From Celeribacter marinus (GTDB lineage: Bacteria > Pseudomonadota > Alphaproteobacteria > Rhodobacterales > Rhodobacteraceae), in the NCBI RefSeq assembly GCF_001308265.1, contig NZ_CP012023.1, forward strand, positions 2,866,932 through 2,930,931: a stretch of 64,000 nucleotides of DNA. The letters run 5' to 3'. The notes beneath the pieces were generated by a model. That model had not been told where the DNA came from. It was given only the letters and a program-made list of their open reading frames with translations, and ran no database searches. Positions 7,686-16,546 of this stretch are shown here, one piece after another. Position numbers and translations under genes: made by a program. Every line of letters starts with the position of its first letter. Within the stretch, counting starts at the first letter, position 1.

Positions 7686-8048
7686 ATGACTGACCGCGAG
7701 GAACTACGCCGACTGATTGATGTGATTGAGAAGGCTTCAGGAAGCGTTCAGCTAGATCAAGCCATTGAGGACATTAAGATCTTTGCAAACACCACAAGCT
7801 TCTTGGCCAACAAGCTTGAGACACGGCTCAAAGGTGGCGACGTCAAAGCTAAGAAGCAGCCAAAGTCACGTATGGGTAAAGCTATTGCAGCTCCACCTGT
7901 TCCAAAGCCCAATGCGCCCAAGCCACAACAGGCTGCGCCAGACGCTGCAGGTGGCGGCATGCCCTCAGCCCTATCAACTGCAACATCACAGGCGGACTAC
8001 GACAGGCTCAAGCCGCAAGGCGCGCAGGGGCCAATATCCAGCAGCTGA
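7686..8048 (+). CDS. Hypothetical protein with an Ala/Pro-rich tail
   Basis: A 120-residue protein. The first 60 residues are charged and helical (a possible short coiled coil), followed by a Lys-rich linker and a low-complexity Ala/Pro/Gln tail. It is the last gene of the accessory element. Its ATG follows a G-rich stretch (GGGGGC) that can act as a binding site. No family is recognised. A plus-strand frame overlapping its start (7502-7693) has a hydrophobic end but runs through a terminator hairpin, so I do not call it. Confidence 0.6.
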   Translation: MTDREELRRLIDVIEKASGSVQLDQAIEDIKIFANTTSFLANKLETRLKGGDVKAKKQPKSRMGKAIAAPPVPKPNAPKPQQAAPDAAGGGMPSALSTATSQADYDRLKPQGAQGPISSS

Positions 8049-8385
8049 ACATTGTGGCGTCATACGCCGTCTGTGCGCAGGCTATAGGCGGTGACCACGT
8101 TGCGTCAGCGCTCAGTGTAGCGAGCAACTAGGGTTACTGCGCTACGCTGCGTTTTAAGCTTAAAGCACACAAATACTGAACACAGTGCGTCAGCTGCTTT
8201 TTGGTTGCTCAAGGCATCTGCAGGCATAGTTCAAATGCTAAAGCGCTTGTTTGTGTCTGTCACAAAGTCAGCGCCAATTGGGACAATCACTTCTGGGCGG
8301 AAGGTGAAGACCGATTCCAAAAAATGCAATTGTCCTTTCCAATGGGAACCCCGAATGTCCACAGGCCCTAATCCGGCACATGGGG
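8049..8385. other. Gene-free right edge of the mobile element
   Basis: No supported gene. The stretch lies between the last gene of the element and the end of the pse operon. It has one copy of the element's AACACAGTG half-motif near 8179, so element DNA reaches at least that far. The bases around 8290-8350 are more like chromosomal spacer. The right junction is therefore probably between about 8200 and 8300. Confidence 0.45.
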
Positions 8386-9444
8386 TCACTTTGACAGCAG
8401 ATCAATTTGTACTGGTGTTCCCGCTTTAACGGCGTCACCGACCCGCATGCCAATTATCTTGTCTGCAAGTTTCGGGGCCGCACCCAAACCAGGACGAACC
8501 GAGCGGAAATCCTCTTCTTTGATGACATCGCCCGCGTTCAAATCTTTGACAAAGTACAACGACCGGCGAAACGTGACGTTGGAAAGTTCACTTGATTTAC
8601 GGCCGTAATCAACCTTTCCAACAGCGTGCCATGCCTTACGAGCGCTGGTACAAAGCTGCTTGAATTCAAACGGCTCCAAAGAAAAACTATCGTCTGGCCC
8701 ACCGCCGTTGCGATCCTCAGTCATGTGTTTTTCAATAATAGACGCCCCCAGCGCGACAGCGGCGATGGCAGTGGTATTATCAAGCGTATGATCTGAAAGC
8801 CCTGTCACAAGGCCAAAACGGGCCATCATGTCAGGGATTGTCGCAAGATTGTAGTCGCCTGCAGGAGCCGGGTAACCGGACACACATCGCAGGATTGCAA
8901 GCTCTTTGCAGCCCCCATCTCGCGCGGCGGCAATCGCCTCTCCGATTTCGTCTGCGTCGGCCATTCCAGTTGAAATTATCATCGGCTTACCGGTTGACGC
9001 AACATAGCGGATCAACGGTAGGTCAACGGCTTCAAAACTTGCGATCTTATAGGCGGGTGCCCGCAGATCCTCGAGCAGGTCGACCGCCGTTGGATCAAAA
9101 GGCGACGAGAACATAGTAATGCCACGCTGCCGTGCGCGCTCGAACATTTCGGCATGCCATTCCCATGGGGTATTGGCTGAGGCGTAAAGGTCATAAAGGC
9201 TTTGGCCCGCCCATTTCCCATCGGTAATCTGAAATTCCGGTCGGTCCGATTTGAGCGTGATGGTGTCGGCGGTATAGGTCTGAATTTTAACAGCATCCGC
9301 ACCGGTTTTTGCGGCCTCATCAATCAAGCGCAAAGCCGCCTCAAGGCTGCCGTTGTGGTTTGCCGACAACTCTGAAATGACATAGGGTGGGTGGGCCTGA
9401 CCGATAAATCGTCCGGCAATTTTTATTTCTGGATAATCCGTCAT
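8386..9444 (-). CDS. pseI: Pseudaminic acid synthase
   Basis: A 352-residue NeuB-family enzyme that condenses the altrose-type 2,4-diacetamido sugar with phosphoenolpyruvate to give pseudaminic acid. The N-terminal TIM-barrel phrase ISELSANHNGSLEAAL and the KIQTYTADTITL block are typical of the PseI branch rather than sialic or legionaminic synthases. A C-terminal antifreeze-like SAF domain follows (GDVIKEEDFRSVRPG onward). The length is normal. It is the last gene of the minus-strand pse operon, and the neighbouring pseB, C, F and G/H genes confirm the branch. Cytoplasmic. Confidence 0.92.
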   Translation of the reverse strand: MTDYPEIKIAGRFIGQAHPPYVISELSANHNGSLEAALRLIDEAAKTGADAVKIQTYTADTITLKSDRPEFQITDGKWAGQSLYDLYASANTPWEWHAEMFERARQRGITMFSSPFDPTAVDLLEDLRAPAYKIASFEAVDLPLIRYVASTGKPMIISTGMADADEIGEAIAAARDGGCKELAILRCVSGYPAPAGDYNLATIPDMMARFGLVTGLSDHTLDNTTAIAAVALGASIIEKHMTEDRNGGGPDDSFSLEPFEFKQLCTSARKAWHAVGKVDYGRKSSELSNVTFRRSLYFVKDLNAGDVIKEEDFRSVRPGLGAAPKLADKIIGMRVGDAVKAGTPVQIDLLSK

Positions 9445-9496
9445 ATCGGCCTCCTGTCAAAAGCTAGTGTCGTAAAACGGCGCGATGTACAAGTGA

Positions 9497-11014
9497 TTAT
9501 AACGTCAGCTTGAATCCGTAGAAACCGTCAACCAATCCTGTCTCGACATATCCACAGGCTCGGAACAAGGAAATCGAGGCGGTGTTTTCGGAATGAACTT
9601 CGGCGACTAGCGCAGACAGACCTTCAGCACGGCCTGAACTAGCGAGAAGCGACAGAAGTCGTAGCCCAAACCCTTTGCCCCTCGCATCCGGAGCAAGAAT
9701 AATAGAGACGGCGGCATGTCCTGTATCGTCGAGATCCAACCGCAGATGGGCGATTGAAGGATCACCTACAACATAGAAGCGACGACGAGCGTCACCAAGT
9801 GCTTCTAAGAACCACGAGAGATGTTCACGAAGAGACGGCGTTGCTTGTGTGCGAAAATGCGATATGGGCAACGCGCGCCGCCAGTGCCATATCGCCACGG
9901 CATCATCCATGGTCACACTGCGCAGCCCGAGCGGGTACTCTAAGGCGTCCGCAACACGCGCAACACCCCGACCATCGGTAACCGATGCAGCAGCCAGGGA
10001 AAGCGTGTTCAAATTTCCGAAAACCTGTGTGTGTTTTAATGCATCCGCAAGTCTTGCGGGAAATTCGGATGACTGGGGAGATCCGATTTCAATTGCAGCA
10101 CCTGCAATCGACAGCGCAGCCGCCGCTTCGACCTGATTTTGGGCCAGAACGGCAACCAGCGAGGGCAATCCAAGGGCGCACCTCTCCAAAGATGTTCCGC
10201 CAGCTGCTCCGACGGCAAGGTCTGCATCTGTCATAAGCCCTGCCATATCCGACGTGTTAACGATAACCTCGACACGCCCAGAACATGCCGCCGCCTGTGC
10301 TTGAACAAGGTCCAGAGAGGGTGCGTTTGCGCCCATAACCACGGTTATGCTAAGGTCTGATTGCGCTCCAATCACGTTAAGAACCGCCCCCGTTGCATTT
10401 TCTAAATCAACGCCGCCCATTGAGACGAGCACAGTCTTAACCTTATTTCCCCGCTCCGCGCGACCTGCCAAAGCGGCCTCACGCAGGGCGGCGAATTCAG
10501 GGCGTAATAAGGCGTAGTTTGGCCCGATCAGCCGCTCGGCTTTCTGTGGCAACAGGTCATCATATTCCGAGGACCGCCGGCCAAGGTTCTGATCGAGCAA
10601 AAGATCGGCAATGTGCGGGCGATCGGCAAGGTCGTCAATGGCCGCCAATTTTGCGCCCTGGCAACGTGCGGCAGCTTCCCAACGCGCGTCAAAGGCGTAG
10701 TGATCCACCACCAACCAATCGACGTCTTGCGCCGCCGCAAGGGTTTGTTCTGCGTCCAGTTCCCACGGAACCCCGGCCCACGCGGCATGATCTGGATCGT
10801 TATCGTCCGCTTTGAAATCAGCCGCAGGTGCGGGCAACACGCTCAGATCAAAGCCCGCATCACCTATCATCTGGCTAAGGTGCCCCGGTAAATCACGGCA
10901 CACAAAACAGCAGGTATGCCCGCGCCGATACATTTCGGTGGCCAGTGTCAGACACCGCATCACATGACCCGTACCGATCTGGACAGATGCATCGGCTCGA
11001 AAGGCAATCTTCAT
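9497..11014 (-). CDS. PseG-PseH fusion: UDP-sugar hydrolase plus N-acetyltransferase
   Basis: A 505-residue fusion. Residues 1 to about 350 are PseG, the hydrolase that removes UDP from the diacetamido-trideoxy-altrose; the start RADASVQIGTGHVMRCLTLA is its signature. Residues from about 360 are a GNAT acetyltransferase with an acetyl-CoA loop (APDARGKGFGLRLL) and a SENTASISLFRACGY end, as in PseH. PseH acts before PseG in the pathway, so the fusion joins two consecutive steps. I chose the ATG at 11014 because it gives a 4-bp ATGA overlap with pseF and the conserved MKIAFRAD start. An upstream extension to 11053 is less likely. Confidence 0.9.
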   Translation of the reverse strand: MKIAFRADASVQIGTGHVMRCLTLATEMYRRGHTCCFVCRDLPGHLSQMIGDAGFDLSVLPAPAADFKADDNDPDHAAWAGVPWELDAEQTLAAAQDVDWLVVDHYAFDARWEAAARCQGAKLAAIDDLADRPHIADLLLDQNLGRRSSEYDDLLPQKAERLIGPNYALLRPEFAALREAALAGRAERGNKVKTVLVSMGGVDLENATGAVLNVIGAQSDLSITVVMGANAPSLDLVQAQAAACSGRVEVIVNTSDMAGLMTDADLAVGAAGGTSLERCALGLPSLVAVLAQNQVEAAAALSIAGAAIEIGSPQSSEFPARLADALKHTQVFGNLNTLSLAAASVTDGRGVARVADALEYPLGLRSVTMDDAVAIWHWRRALPISHFRTQATPSLREHLSWFLEALGDARRRFYVVGDPSIAHLRLDLDDTGHAAVSIILAPDARGKGFGLRLLSLLASSGRAEGLSALVAEVHSENTASISLFRACGYVETGLVDGFYGFKLTL

Positions 11015-11688
11015 CGCTGCAGAACCTGAAACAAGGCCTCTGCACGCTCCCAATCTTCGGGCGTGTCAATATCGACCACACGACTTGAGGGGAGTCCAAC
11101 CCCGTGCGCGCGACGATCAAAAACAGGTAATTGTGATGCCCAAGTGGCCGCCCGCCCCCAGTAGAACTGACCGGCATCATGCCACGCAGGTTCGAGGTCT
11201 TGGCTTCGCACCTGCATTTGCGCCGGATCGATCATGGACACGGCACCGTCTTCGCCCCGTCGCAAGGCACGTTGGATCGGATAGTCATATCGTGTCACGG
11301 CCATCGCGTAGCTAGCCCCGGCTTGCAAAAGGCGCAAACCCTCCGCCAAATCGGCGGCCCGAACGAAAGGTGCCGTCGCGTATAGGCAACAGACGGCAAC
11401 ATCGTCATCAAGCGCGAGGGCCTCAACCGCATGAGTTATAACAGGCACCGTGCCCGCATGATCGTTCGCAAGATTGTCGGGACGCAAAAAAGGCACTTCC
11501 GCCCCAAGATCACGGGCGATGTCAGAAATTTCTGCATCATCCGTGGATACAACAACACGGTCAAATAAGCCGCAGTCCCGCGCCGCAGCGATAGACCAAC
11601 CGATCATAGGAGTGCCATGAAACGAAAGGATATTCTTGCGCGGGATACGCTTCGATCCGCCGCGCGCGGGGATGACGCAAACGGCCAT
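11011..11688 (-). CDS. pseF: Pseudaminate cytidylyltransferase
   Basis: A 225-residue enzyme that activates pseudaminic acid with CTP to CMP-pseudaminate, the donor for glycosyltransferases. The start AVCVIPARGGSKRIPRKNI is the CTP-binding signature shared with NeuA and PseF, and VVVSTDDAEISDIA follows. The length fits PseF, without the extra domains of some NeuA proteins. It overlaps pseC by 1 bp (TAATG) and the pseG-pseH gene by 4 bp, which points to one transcript and coupled translation. Confidence 0.9.
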   Translation of the reverse strand: MAVCVIPARGGSKRIPRKNILSFHGTPMIGWSIAAARDCGLFDRVVVSTDDAEISDIARDLGAEVPFLRPDNLANDHAGTVPVITHAVEALALDDDVAVCCLYATAPFVRAADLAEGLRLLQAGASYAMAVTRYDYPIQRALRRGEDGAVSMIDPAQMQVRSQDLEPAWHDAGQFYWGRAATWASQLPVFDRRAHGVGLPSSRVVDIDTPEDWERAEALFQVLQR

Positions 11689-12851
11689 TATTGATCCGCC
11701 AACGCATTGGTCAATTCCTGAACCACGCGTTTTTGGTCACTGTCACTCAGACCTGGGTAAAGCGGGATTGAAATCGCTTCGGCGTAATAGGATTCTGCAT
11801 GAGGAAATTGCCCAGCGGCAAAGCCCATGGCTTGATAATATGGTTGGGTATGCACGGGAATGTAATGCAAGTTCACCCCGAGGCCGGCAGCGCGCAAAAC
11901 CTCAAAGACGGCAGTATGCCGTTCAGCCGGGACGCGCACCACGTAAAGATGCCAAGACGAGTTCGTGTCAGGGTGCTGCGCAGGGCGCGTGAGCGGCAAA
12001 CCAGCCAAAAGATCATCATACTGTGCCGCCAGCTGACGCCTGCGCGCGAGAAAATTTTGCAATTGCTTTAACTGCGACAGCCCGAGCGCGCCTTGCAGTT
12101 CCGTCATGCGGTAATTGTAGCCTAATGATATCTGTTGGTAATACCACGGCCCGTCCGGTGCATGTGTCATCTGATCTGGGTCGCGCGTTATACCATGGCT
12201 GCGCGCCAAATCCATTTTGCGCGCCAGACCGGCATCCTGCGTTGTGGCCATTCCCCCTTCTGCGGTGGTGATGATTTTGACCGGATGAAAAGAAAACACT
12301 GTTATATCCGAATATCGGCAATCACCGACAGGTCGGCCCTGATGGTGAGCTCCGATGGAGTGGCTTGCGTCCTCAATGATCTTCACACCAAAACGGCGCG
12401 CGATGCGTGAAATGGCTTCCATGTCACAGGACTGCCCGCACAGATGCACCGGCACGAGTATTTTTGGCAATTTACCGGCCGCATCCGCCTGTTTAAGCTT
12501 AGCCTCCAAGGCGACGGGACACATCGTGTAGGTTGTTGGATCAATATCGACAAAATCAACTTGGGCACCGCAATACAGCGCACAATTGGCAGAAGCAACG
12601 AATGTCGTCGGCACGGTCCACAGCCAGTCCCCTGTGCCAAGATCAAGCGCCATACAAGCCACATGCAAAGCCGAGGTCGCCGAATTTAGCGCGACAGCAT
12701 ACGCAGCACCCGTGATGTGCGCCAGCTCACGTTCAAATGCCGGGACTTGAAGGCCTTGCGTCAGATAATCGGACCGCAGGGCCTCAACAACCGCTTCGAT
12801 GTCCTCGTCGGTGATATTTTGCCGCCCGTAGGGAATGAAGGTGTTGGTCAT
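11688..12851 (-). CDS. pseC: UDP-4-keto-sugar aminotransferase
   Basis: A 387-residue PLP-dependent DegT/DnrJ/EryC1 aminotransferase. It adds the C4 amino group to the 4-keto sugar made by PseB. The PLP lysine lies in SFHPVKIITTAEGG, and EDASHSIGA holds the PLP-binding Asp region. The N-terminal IPYGRQNITDEDIEAVVEAL is typical of PseC. The length is normal. It lies between the 505-residue glycosyltransferase-like gene and pseF. Confidence 0.92.
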   Translation of the reverse strand: MTNTFIPYGRQNITDEDIEAVVEALRSDYLTQGLQVPAFERELAHITGAAYAVALNSATSALHVACMALDLGTGDWLWTVPTTFVASANCALYCGAQVDFVDIDPTTYTMCPVALEAKLKQADAAGKLPKILVPVHLCGQSCDMEAISRIARRFGVKIIEDASHSIGAHHQGRPVGDCRYSDITVFSFHPVKIITTAEGGMATTQDAGLARKMDLARSHGITRDPDQMTHAPDGPWYYQQISLGYNYRMTELQGALGLSQLKQLQNFLARRRQLAAQYDDLLAGLPLTRPAQHPDTNSSWHLYVVRVPAERHTAVFEVLRAAGLGVNLHYIPVHTQPYYQAMGFAAGQFPHAESYYAEAISIPLYPGLSDSDQKRVVQELTNALADQ

Positions 12852-12894
12852 TTACCGCCCCTTGTTTTTTGTTTTGAAACGCTTTTTTCGCAGT

Positions 12895-14412
12895 TTACAC
12901 TACTAGCTTACGCGGCGCTAGGGTTGCTGCGACTGCATCGGCAAGGATTTCCGCCTCGCAGTTCAATTGCGATCCGTCAGCATAATGCGCCGCAAAGTAC
13001 TTTTCATTGGAGGGGTTCACGCACCCCGGAAGTCCACATGCCTCTAGCCGATCATAGAGCCAGTCGCCGATCTCTGTGCTGTCGTATGGTTCAGCGGCGC
13101 AAAATGCTTCCCAATCCAGCGCCTGAGTGAAACGCATCACGTTCGGGCAGCCATCAAACCATGCACCACCAAACACAAGCCCCCTCTTCCCAAGGATCGC
13201 GGCCTCCAACGCGACGGTGCCGCTGATCGTGGCAACCGCTTGCGCGTTCAGGATCAACGTTGCAGAAGACAAGGTTTCCGCAACCAAGTGTACGCCAGAA
13301 ATTGCAGTAACCGCTTTGTAAAATCGTGCGGTGCGCCCTTGATGACCGGTCATACGGGCATTGAACTGGCTTGGGTGTTCTTTGACGCAAATTGCAATAC
13401 TTGCCGGCACGAATGCACGCAACTGCGCCAAAGTGCGCAACTGGTCATGAAAGACACCACCATCTGGGTTGGTTGTGCGCTCGGGTTCATAGTGCAACGG
13501 GAAGTAGACGTATGGGCCTGTCGGGGCGGTCGTTTCAGCCATGCGATTGAATGACCGGCGCAAACGCGCCCGAACAACGGCCCCGTAGGCCATGCGCGGT
13601 TTTAACAAGCGCAATAGTGACTTGATGCGCGCAAAAATACGCTTGCCACTGCCCGAGGTTGGATCACGGCCAGCCTGTATCTGCATATAGCGCGGTACGA
13701 ACTCGTAGTTTTCAGGATCATTGAACCGGGCGATATAGCTTTCGATAATGGGTCGAAACTTCGCCAAAGCCTCTACGCGTTTTGCCTCGGTCGGCAATTC
13801 TAACGAATTTATATCCAGATCAGGCGGCATCAACCCCTGTCGCAAAGTGACCACCGGTGCGAGCGGCCATGCCGAAAAAACTAAAACCTTTACCCCAGCG
13901 AAACGCGCAATTGCATACAGAATATAGCTTGGCGCCGAATGCGGGCTCTCTGACATCAACAAGACGTCTGCTTTGCTGTGCGCGACACGTTCCATTGCCC
14001 AAAAACACAGCTGGTTAAAATAGGCCTCACGTTCTGGGCCACGGCTTGCACCAAAACGCTCAGAGCGATCCATCAGCTTGATCGCGTGATCACGAGTTTG
14101 ATGTAGCGCGGCACTCGTCCAAAACGCGTCGAATTGGCCTGCGTAAAACCGGGGGGGAACCTTTCGTTTAAAATTAATCGACTTGAACGAAATCACCTCG
14201 GCCCGCGCAAAGGAGTTCTTGGCCTTGGCGTCGTGCACCCCGTCGCCAAGCCAAAGAACCGGTTCAGCAACGCCCTTTTCTGCTAACAGGCGCGCCAATT
14301 CAAACCATAGGGGGCGACCCGCCGGACAATAAATCATGCGTAACGATCGTCCGAGCGCAAGTGTCAACGACACCTCAGCCAGCGACGAAAATTGCTCCGG
14401 CGACGCGGCCAC
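12895..14412 (-). CDS. Capsule-type polysaccharide biosynthesis protein, putative glycosyltransferase
   Basis: A 505-residue protein beginning with GTG in a 1-bp overlap with the pseB stop. The C-terminal half has features of capsule polysaccharide proteins of the KpsS/KpsC kind: YVYFPLHYEPERTTNPDGG, then VKEHPSQFN, and a TISGTVALEAAILGKRGLVFG block like the nucleotide-sugar site of GT-B enzymes. No signal peptide or transmembrane helix, so it should act at the inner face of the membrane. Its place inside the pse operon makes it a candidate for transferring Pse to an acceptor. The acceptor and exact linkage cannot be read from sequence. Confidence 0.75.
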   Translation of the reverse strand: MAASPEQFSSLAEVSLTLALGRSLRMIYCPAGRPLWFELARLLAEKGVAEPVLWLGDGVHDAKAKNSFARAEVISFKSINFKRKVPPRFYAGQFDAFWTSAALHQTRDHAIKLMDRSERFGASRGPEREAYFNQLCFWAMERVAHSKADVLLMSESPHSAPSYILYAIARFAGVKVLVFSAWPLAPVVTLRQGLMPPDLDINSLELPTEAKRVEALAKFRPIIESYIARFNDPENYEFVPRYMQIQAGRDPTSGSGKRIFARIKSLLRLLKPRMAYGAVVRARLRRSFNRMAETTAPTGPYVYFPLHYEPERTTNPDGGVFHDQLRTLAQLRAFVPASIAICVKEHPSQFNARMTGHQGRTARFYKAVTAISGVHLVAETLSSATLILNAQAVATISGTVALEAAILGKRGLVFGGAWFDGCPNVMRFTQALDWEAFCAAEPYDSTEIGDWLYDRLEACGLPGCVNPSNEKYFAAHYADGSQLNCEAEILADAVAATLAPRKLVV

Positions 14413-15422
14413 TAAATCTGGCCTATTCGATCATCGTTTTCATCGAGCCAAGCCTGCAAATCAGCGCCGGTCATCCATTCAGGATTGCTGTCGGAAGCAT
14501 AGATGAAGTCTTCGGACACTTTCACACCGTCTTTGATGCGCGCTGGGCTGTCAGACCAATTGTTGATCGCAGGCAGGATTTTGAAGTGTTCGGGGTATTC
14601 GAACGTATGGGCCGCATCCTCCGGCCCGATCATCTGTTCATGCAACTTCTCACCCGGACGAATACCGACGGTTACCTGTTTGGCATCGGGGGCAATCACA
14701 CTGGCAACATCAGTAACCTTCATTGACGGGATCTTTTTCACATAGATTTCACCACCCTCCATATCGTTAAGCGCGTGCCAGACCAGATCAACACCGTCCT
14801 CAAGACTGATCATGAAACGTGTCATGCGTGGGTCCGTGATCGGAAGAACGCCGTTGCCCTTGATTGATTTAAAGAACGGGATTACCGAACCGCGCGATCC
14901 CATGACGTTACCGTAGCGCACAACTGCCATTCGCGTACCATGCTCTCCGCCGTATGAATTGGACGCCACAAACAACTTATCTGACGCCAGCTTGGTCGCA
15001 CCATACAGGTTGATTGGGGATGACGCCTTGTCTGTTGAAAGTGCAACCACACGTTTAACGCCACAATCAATTGCGGCGTCAATCACGTTCATTGCACCAT
15101 TGATGTTGGTTTTAACACATTCAAAAGGGTTATATTCTGCCGTTGGCACAATTTTCGTTGCCGCCGCGTGAATGACGCAATCCACACCTCGAAAGGCACG
15201 ATACAGACGTTCCCGATCGCGGACATCGCCGATAAAAAAACGGACGCGCGAGTCAGCCCCGTGAATTTTCGCCATTTCCCACTGCTTCATCTCATCGCGC
15301 GATAAGATAATAATCTTTTTAGGATTATACTTTTCGAGCGTCATGCGCGTGAATGCATGGCCAAAAGAGCCGGTGCCACCTGTTACCAGTATCGTTGAAT
15401 TTTCAAGCATATAAGGTCCCAT
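14412..15422 (-). CDS. pseB: UDP-GlcNAc 4,6-dehydratase (5-inverting)
   Basis: The first enzyme of pseudaminic acid synthesis. It converts UDP-GlcNAc to the 4-keto-6-deoxy-L-arabino sugar with bound NADP. The Rossmann motif TGGTGSFG is near the N-terminus, and the SDR catalytic Lys is expected in NLYGATKLASDKLF, where Met or Lys replaces the usual Tyr region of this subfamily. The end is typical of PseB (GIRPGEKLHEQMIG, then the DGxDLV helper block). An ATG at 15422 has a GGAG site 8 nt upstream; a second ATG at 15410 fits the family N-terminus equally well. The gene overlaps the next one by 1 bp (TAGTG). Confidence 0.93.
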   Translation of the reverse strand: MGPYMLENSTILVTGGTGSFGHAFTRMTLEKYNPKKIIILSRDEMKQWEMAKIHGADSRVRFFIGDVRDRERLYRAFRGVDCVIHAAATKIVPTAEYNPFECVKTNINGAMNVIDAAIDCGVKRVVALSTDKASSPINLYGATKLASDKLFVASNSYGGEHGTRMAVVRYGNVMGSRGSVIPFFKSIKGNGVLPITDPRMTRFMISLEDGVDLVWHALNDMEGGEIYVKKIPSMKVTDVASVIAPDAKQVTVGIRPGEKLHEQMIGPEDAAHTFEYPEHFKILPAINNWSDSPARIKDGVKVSEDFIYASDSNPEWMTGADLQAWLDENDDRIGQI

Positions 15423-15460
15423 CTTAAAGTCTCCGCCCCGGCGGAATTTTAGCTATTAGT

Positions 15461-16546
15461 TTACATCTTGATCAGGTGGCTTTCAACCTCATGCGCGGCA
15501 ATGTCAAGGTTATCGGAAACCTCTCCATATAAGTCGCGGATGGGTGCTGCGTGCTGCGCGCCATTAGGATCATCCAAAAAGGCACTTATCTCTGCAGCGG
15601 TTTCGGCACGGGGCAAACAGGACAATTCGGGTTGGATGCTATTGTAAACGCCTACTGGCTTGTCGTCATATATTGCGTCCAGAACTACAGTCGACGGGTG
15701 GGAGATGACCCGATCCACAACAGTCATGACGTCATTGATTGTGGCCATGCGCATAAGCCCCGCATGGCGTTCTGACAACAAGATGTTGGGTCGGCCCTGA
15801 ACCAATTTTTCTACCAGTGCCGTATTTTCTGGATGGCTTTTGCCGCGATGCGACCGCACGATGAACAGGGTATCTGGGCGGGAATCGGCAACATTTGCCC
15901 ATTCATCGAATGCGCGGCGCTGTGCGCTGATCGGGTAAAGCGGACTTTCAAAGCCAAAATTGTGGCAAATCAACAAACGTTGTCGCCAATGGCTGAGTTC
16001 ACGAGACAGATCAGCGAATGCAGCGGAACGGGCCAAGCGATTGGTTTTGATCAGTCCTGTCACACGAATGCGGTCTGCAACGTCCGTTCCAAAAAAGGTA
16101 GCATGTGGATCAGGTAGCGGCTTCCACGTCAGTATCAGATCAGCGTGAAAATCCCATACCCGCTTTGAGCCGCCGTAATGAAGTCCGGCCTGCACCATTC
16201 CGTGCTGAACGAAAATCGTCGGCTTTTTCAATCCAAGCGTAACTGAATCCCGTGGACGAAATTTCCCACCGTAGGCCCGCGGGTCGGAGTGGGTCAGAAC
16301 CGCATCAGCACGCAAAATATCGATGGCGGACAACACCTCCAACCGCAATAGCGACACTGCTTTATACCGCAGACCGGCGTTACGGAGTGCGATTTCGGCA
16401 CGAGGTTCAACTTTTTTGAGGCGCGGCCCAAGAAGAACATATGGCTCAATGCGGCCACGCTGGTGCAAGCGTTCCAGCAGAGGAAAACAGCTGTCAAATG
16501 CTGGGCTGTGCGGGATTGCACATAAGATTTTCTTCTTCACGGTCAT
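15461..16546 (-). CDS. GT-B-like surface-sugar transferase, CDP-glycerol transferase type
   Basis: A 361-residue protein overlapping the waaA-like gene by 4 bp. QHGMVQAGLHYGG in the middle and the later RSHRGKSHPEN, ISHPSTVVLDAIYDDKPVGVYN block resemble the CDP-glycerol glycerophosphotransferase and related GT-B families, which move phosphoglycerol or sugars onto surface polymers. No signal peptide. The operon position between waaA and pseB suggests work on the same glycan as the pse genes. The exact donor is unknown, and confidence in the fold is moderate. Confidence 0.68.
   Translation of the reverse strand: MTVKKKILCAIPHSPAFDSCFPLLERLHQRGRIEPYVLLGPRLKKVEPRAEIALRNAGLRYKAVSLLRLEVLSAIDILRADAVLTHSDPRAYGGKFRPRDSVTLGLKKPTIFVQHGMVQAGLHYGGSKRVWDFHADLILTWKPLPDPHATFFGTDVADRIRVTGLIKTNRLARSAAFADLSRELSHWRQRLLICHNFGFESPLYPISAQRRAFDEWANVADSRPDTLFIVRSHRGKSHPENTALVEKLVQGRPNILLSERHAGLMRMATINDVMTVVDRVISHPSTVVLDAIYDDKPVGVYNSIQPELSCLPRAETAAEISAFLDDPNGAQHAAPIRDLYGEVSDNLDIAAHEVESHLIKM

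Noticed and set aside
7502..7693. Small frame with a hydrophobic C-terminus between the DUF6626-like gene and the 7686 gene
   Set aside because: It runs through a terminator hairpin and lacks a good start; coding status cannot be supported.
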